Assembly (NCBI GenBank): GCA_003489085.1
Contig: DNJM01000066.1
Span: 974-9,565, forward strand
Reading direction: 5' to 3'
DNA length: 8,592 bases
Source of the DNA: Lachnospiraceae bacterium
Lineage (GTDB): Bacteria; Bacillota; Clostridia; Lachnospirales; Lachnospiraceae
The position numbers and the translations under genes were made by a program. The notes under the pieces were generated by a model, which had not been told where the DNA came from, ran no database searches, and saw only the letters and a list, made by a program, of their open reading frames with translations. Below are positions 6,214 through 8,592 of this stretch, one piece after another (the stretch's first letter is position 1; the number at the start of each line of letters is the position of its first letter).

Positions 6214-6226
6214 TCGTAAAGACAAT

Positions 6227-7261
6227 ATGAAACAGACAGGAAAGAAAGCGGTTATTCTGATGACGGCGGCAGCCATGGCGGCAGCATCCCTTACCGGCTG
6301 CGGAAGCGTCAGCCCGGATAAGGTAGTAGCAACCGTGGATGATACAGATATCCCGATGGGCGTGGTGAACTTCTATATCCGGTATCAGCAGGGGGTATAT
6401 GAGACAAATTATGCACAGATGATGGGCGGGATTGACACCATGTGGTCTACGGAAGACTCAGATGGCGTGGATTACGAAGAGAGCATGAAAAATACTTCAC
6501 TGGAGCTTCTGGAGCAGATGACCATTCTGGAGGATCATATGGAAGATTATGATGTAAGCCTGAGTGATGAGGAAAAGGCGAATATCACGGAAACGGCAAA
6601 GAGTTTTGTAGAAGCCAATGAGGAGGAGGCACTTGAAGTTGTAAGCGGTGACCAGGCTTCTGTGGAACGTCTTCTGACGCTGATGACGATCCAGAAAAAA
6701 GTGTATGATGAGGTGATTGCAACAGCGGATACGAATGTTTCAGATGAGGAAGCAAAGCAGGGAAAAATGGAATATGTCCTGTTCTCCTTCCAGAAAACGG
6801 ATGACGATGGGAATACGGTGACCCTGTCCGATGAGGAAAAAGAGGAACTGAAGAAGACTGCCGAGGAATTCGCAAAGGGCGCCAAGAAAGCGGATGATTT
6901 CTACGATTATGCAAAGGAAGAGGAACTGAATCCGGGCGAGGTTGCCTTTGATGAAGAGAGTACTGCACCGACAGAGGATGTGGTTAAGGCGCTGCTTGAA
7001 GCAGGCGTCGGCGGAACTACGGATGTGATTGAAGCTTCAAATGGCTATTATGTAGCAAGATATGTGACTGACTTCGACGAAGAAGCTACGGAGAATGAAA
7101 AAGAGACAATTATCTCTCAGCGGCAGCAGGATAAGTTTTCCGAAGTGTATAACGAATGGAAGGAAGAGGCAAAGATCACAGAGAACAAAAAGCTGCTGAA
7201 ACGGATTGACTTTGAGAAGCAGGGTGTAACCGTGAAGACTGCAGAAGAAACAGAAGAGTAG
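6227..7261 (+). CDS. PrsA/SurA-like foldase lipoprotein, divergent parvulin-type domain
   Basis: A 344-residue lipoprotein likely attached to the outer face of the membrane, where PrsA-type foldases assist folding of secreted proteins. The signal peptide has a basic start (MKQTGKK), a hydrophobic core and the lipobox LTGC with C25 as lipidation site. VATVDDTDIPMGVVNFYIR and the helical stretch to about residue 170 fit the SurA/PrsA N-terminal chaperone region. From about 181 (MEYVLFSF) to 280 (GYYVARYV) the order of elements follows a parvulin PPIase domain, including the closing 'G.Y.....' strand. The usual catalytic signatures (ASHIL histidine and the GG.LG loop) are not visible, so isomerase activity is doubtful and a chaperone role more likely. 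The mature protein is very acidic. Start 6227 is preferred over 6194 because of AAGGAGG at 6207-6213. It follows mfd, as foldase genes do in several Clostridia, and probably shares a transcript with the transporter 7 nt downstream. Confidence 0.85.
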   Translation: MKQTGKKAVILMTAAAMAAASLTGCGSVSPDKVVATVDDTDIPMGVVNFYIRYQQGVYETNYAQMMGGIDTMWSTEDSDGVDYEESMKNTSLELLEQMTILEDHMEDYDVSLSDEEKANITETAKSFVEANEEEALEVVSGDQASVERLLTLMTIQKKVYDEVIATADTNVSDEEAKQGKMEYVLFSFQKTDDDGNTVTLSDEEKEELKKTAEEFAKGAKKADDFYDYAKEEELNPGEVAFDEESTAPTEDVVKALLEAGVGGTTDVIEASNGYYVARYVTDFDEEATENEKETIISQRQQDKFSEVYNEWKEEAKITENKKLLKRIDFEKQGVTVKTAEETEE

Positions 7262-7268
7262 GAGCAGC

Positions 7269-8592
7269 ATGAAAAAGGCACAATACAATCGAGAAAATAT
7301 CAGGAAAACACTGAAGATCGCATGGCCGGCCATGCTGGAGTCTTTCTTTACTGCACTGGCAGGACTTCTGGACTCTCTGATGGTAAGTGCCCTGGGAGCA
7401 TCTTCAGTCGCGGCTGTCGGGCTGACAGCACAGCCCAAATTTATGGGACTGGCTTTGTTTTTCGCATCGAATGTGTCTATTTCTGCATTGGTTGCGCGGC
7501 GGAAAGGAGAGGGCAATAAGGACGAGGCAAATCGTATTTTTGTGACCTTTCTGTCTTTTATTCTGATTGCAGCCGTTGTGCTGAGTATTGTGATTGTAGC
7601 ATTTGCAGAGCCGATTATCCGGTTCTGTGGATCGAATGCGGATACTCATGCCGATGCAGTTCTGTATTTCAGAATTATCATGGGCGGTATGATTTTTAAT
7701 TGTGTGCAGATGGGCGTCAATGCCGCACAGCGCGGTGCGGGAAATACAAAGATTACCATGCGGACGAATCTGGTTTCCAGCCTGATTAATATTACCTTCA
7801 ACTATCTGCTGATCGAGGGACATTTCGGATTCCCGGCGCTGGGAATCCGGGGAGCGGCTCTGGCCACGGTGCTTGGAACCGTAGTGGCCAGCGTAATGAG
7901 TCTGTGGTCGGTAAAGGATGAAGACAATTTTGTCAGTCTGACTTATATCATCCGGAAGAGGATCCGTCCTGCCGTGGACGCGATGAAGAAAATCGTACAT
8001 ATAGGATACAGTGTATTTGCTGAACAGATTCTGATGCGGATCGGCTTTATGAGCACTTCCATTATGGCAGCCGCGCAGGGAACGCAGGCAATGGCGGCAC
8101 ATCAGATTGGTATGAATATTCTGAGCCTGTCTTTTGCGTTCGGTGATGGACTGCAGGCTACTGCAGTGGCTCTGATTGGCTACAGCCTGGGTAGGAATGA
8201 TTCGGAGCTGGCGAAGGAATATGGCAGGACCTGCCGTATGATCGGAGGTTGCATTTCTGTGATTCTGGCAGGAATTTATTTCCTCGGAGCCAGAGGTCTG
8301 TACAGCCTGTTCTTTGAGGAAGAAGAGATTATTGCCATTGGCATTCAGATCATGCGGGTGATGATCCTTATTGTGGTACTGCAGGTAGCACAGGTGATCT
8401 ATATGGGATGTCTGCGGGGCGCCGGAGATACGTTGTATACGGCGGTTGCTTCGACTGTCAGTGTGACCCTGATACGTACGGCAGCTTCTTATCTGCTGTG
8501 TTATACGGCAGGATTGGGAATCATAGGTATCTGGTTTGGGATTGTGGCAGATCAGCTGTCAAGATATCTGTTTGCTTCTATCCGGTTTAAAC
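7269..8592 (+). CDS. MATE-family cation-coupled efflux transporter (3' end outside window)
   Basis: An inner-membrane antiporter of the multidrug and toxic compound extrusion type, which exports drugs or metabolites using a Na+ or H+ gradient. 441 codons are open to the window edge with no stop; MATE proteins are about 440-460 residues, so only a short tail is missing. It has many hydrophobic segments and begins with the family-typical LKIAWPAMLESFFTALAGLLDSLMV. The duplicated two-half structure shows in the repeated motif RGAGNT (155-160, first half) and RGAGDT (383-388, second half). MAAHQIGMNILSLSFAFGDG in the second half is also typical of the family. The ATG at 7269 follows AGGAG at 7260-7264, a tight 4-nt spacing that overlaps the upstream stop region. 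No terminator lies before it, so it is probably expressed with the PrsA-like gene. Substrate cannot be told from sequence. Confidence 0.95.
   Translation, partial: MKKAQYNRENIRKTLKIAWPAMLESFFTALAGLLDSLMVSALGASSVAAVGLTAQPKFMGLALFFASNVSISALVARRKGEGNKDEANRIFVTFLSFILIAAVVLSIVIVAFAEPIIRFCGSNADTHADAVLYFRIIMGGMIFNCVQMGVNAAQRGAGNTKITMRTNLVSSLINITFNYLLIEGHFGFPALGIRGAALATVLGTVVASVMSLWSVKDEDNFVSLTYIIRKRIRPAVDAMKKIVHIGYSVFAEQILMRIGFMSTSIMAAAQGTQAMAAHQIGMNILSLSFAFGDGLQATAVALIGYSLGRNDSELAKEYGRTCRMIGGCISVILAGIYFLGARGLYSLFFEEEEIIAIGIQIMRVMILIVVLQVAQVIYMGCLRGAGDTLYTAVASTVSVTLIRTAASYLLCYTAGLGIIGIWFGIVADQLSRYLFASIRFK

Noticed and set aside
6194..6226. Upstream ATG as the start of the PrsA-like gene
   Set aside because: It would lie at the predicted transcription start, upstream of the only good ribosome binding site, and would put eleven hydrophilic residues before the signal peptide.
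7404..8102. 232-codon minus-strand frame
   Set aside because: It is antisense to the MATE gene, whose own frame is open and clearly conserved; the antisense product is Cys/His/Arg-rich noise.
8408..8590. 60-codon plus-strand frame at the right end
   Set aside because: It is a different frame inside the MATE gene, which stays open through this stretch with the RGAGDT motif.
8585..8592. Palindrome GTTTAAAC at the window edge
   Set aside because: It lies inside MATE coding sequence (Arg-Phe-Lys codons) and has no sign of function beyond chance.

Overview
The window looks like a chromosomal segment of a spore-forming, low-to-mid GC Gram-positive of class Clostridia, most likely in or near the Lachnospiraceae. 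The reasons are the C-terminus of a forespore sigma factor (sigma-G), strong AGGAGG-type ribosome binding sites, TTGACA/TATAAT promoters, a lipoprotein PrsA-like foldase, and the pth-mfd-foldase gene order known from Firmicutes. This placement is inferred from protein wording and gene order, not from a database search.

Layout. 1-234 is the end of sigG. 235-427 holds a candidate 36-codon membrane peptide behind a sporulation-type promoter, closed by a terminator. 454-1489 is a two-gene unit under a near-consensus sigma-A promoter: a HAD phosphatase (phosphoglycolate phosphatase type) and an 88-residue acidic protein of unknown function. A long, probably bidirectional terminator (about 1549-1606) separates it from a convergent minus-strand gene (1617-2048) for a single-pass membrane protein with an FMN_bind-like domain that lacks the flavin-attachment motif. 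The 2049-2242 intergenic region carries divergent promoters: a sporulation-type one for the minus-strand gene and a sigma-A one for pth. 2243-6173 is pth followed, after 1 nt, by mfd. The end of mfd contains a sigma-A-like promoter for a PrsA-like lipoprotein (6227-7261), followed 7 nt later by a MATE-family transporter that runs off the right edge nearly complete.

Function. Most of the content is housekeeping: rescue of stalled peptidyl-tRNA (Pth), transcription-coupled repair (Mfd), phosphate ester clean-up (HAD), extracytoplasmic folding (PrsA-like) and cation-coupled efflux (MATE). The less ordinary part is a thin sporulation layer: sigG plus two promoters with the same geometry, G[A/C]ATA-16 nt-CATATA[A/G]TA, each in front of a small membrane protein gene. 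I see no mobile element, CRISPR array, tRNA or rRNA, and no strong sign of a new multi-gene system. The best leads are the 36-codon peptide overlapped by its own terminator, the paired sporulation-type promoters, and the FMN_bind-like protein without its attachment motif.
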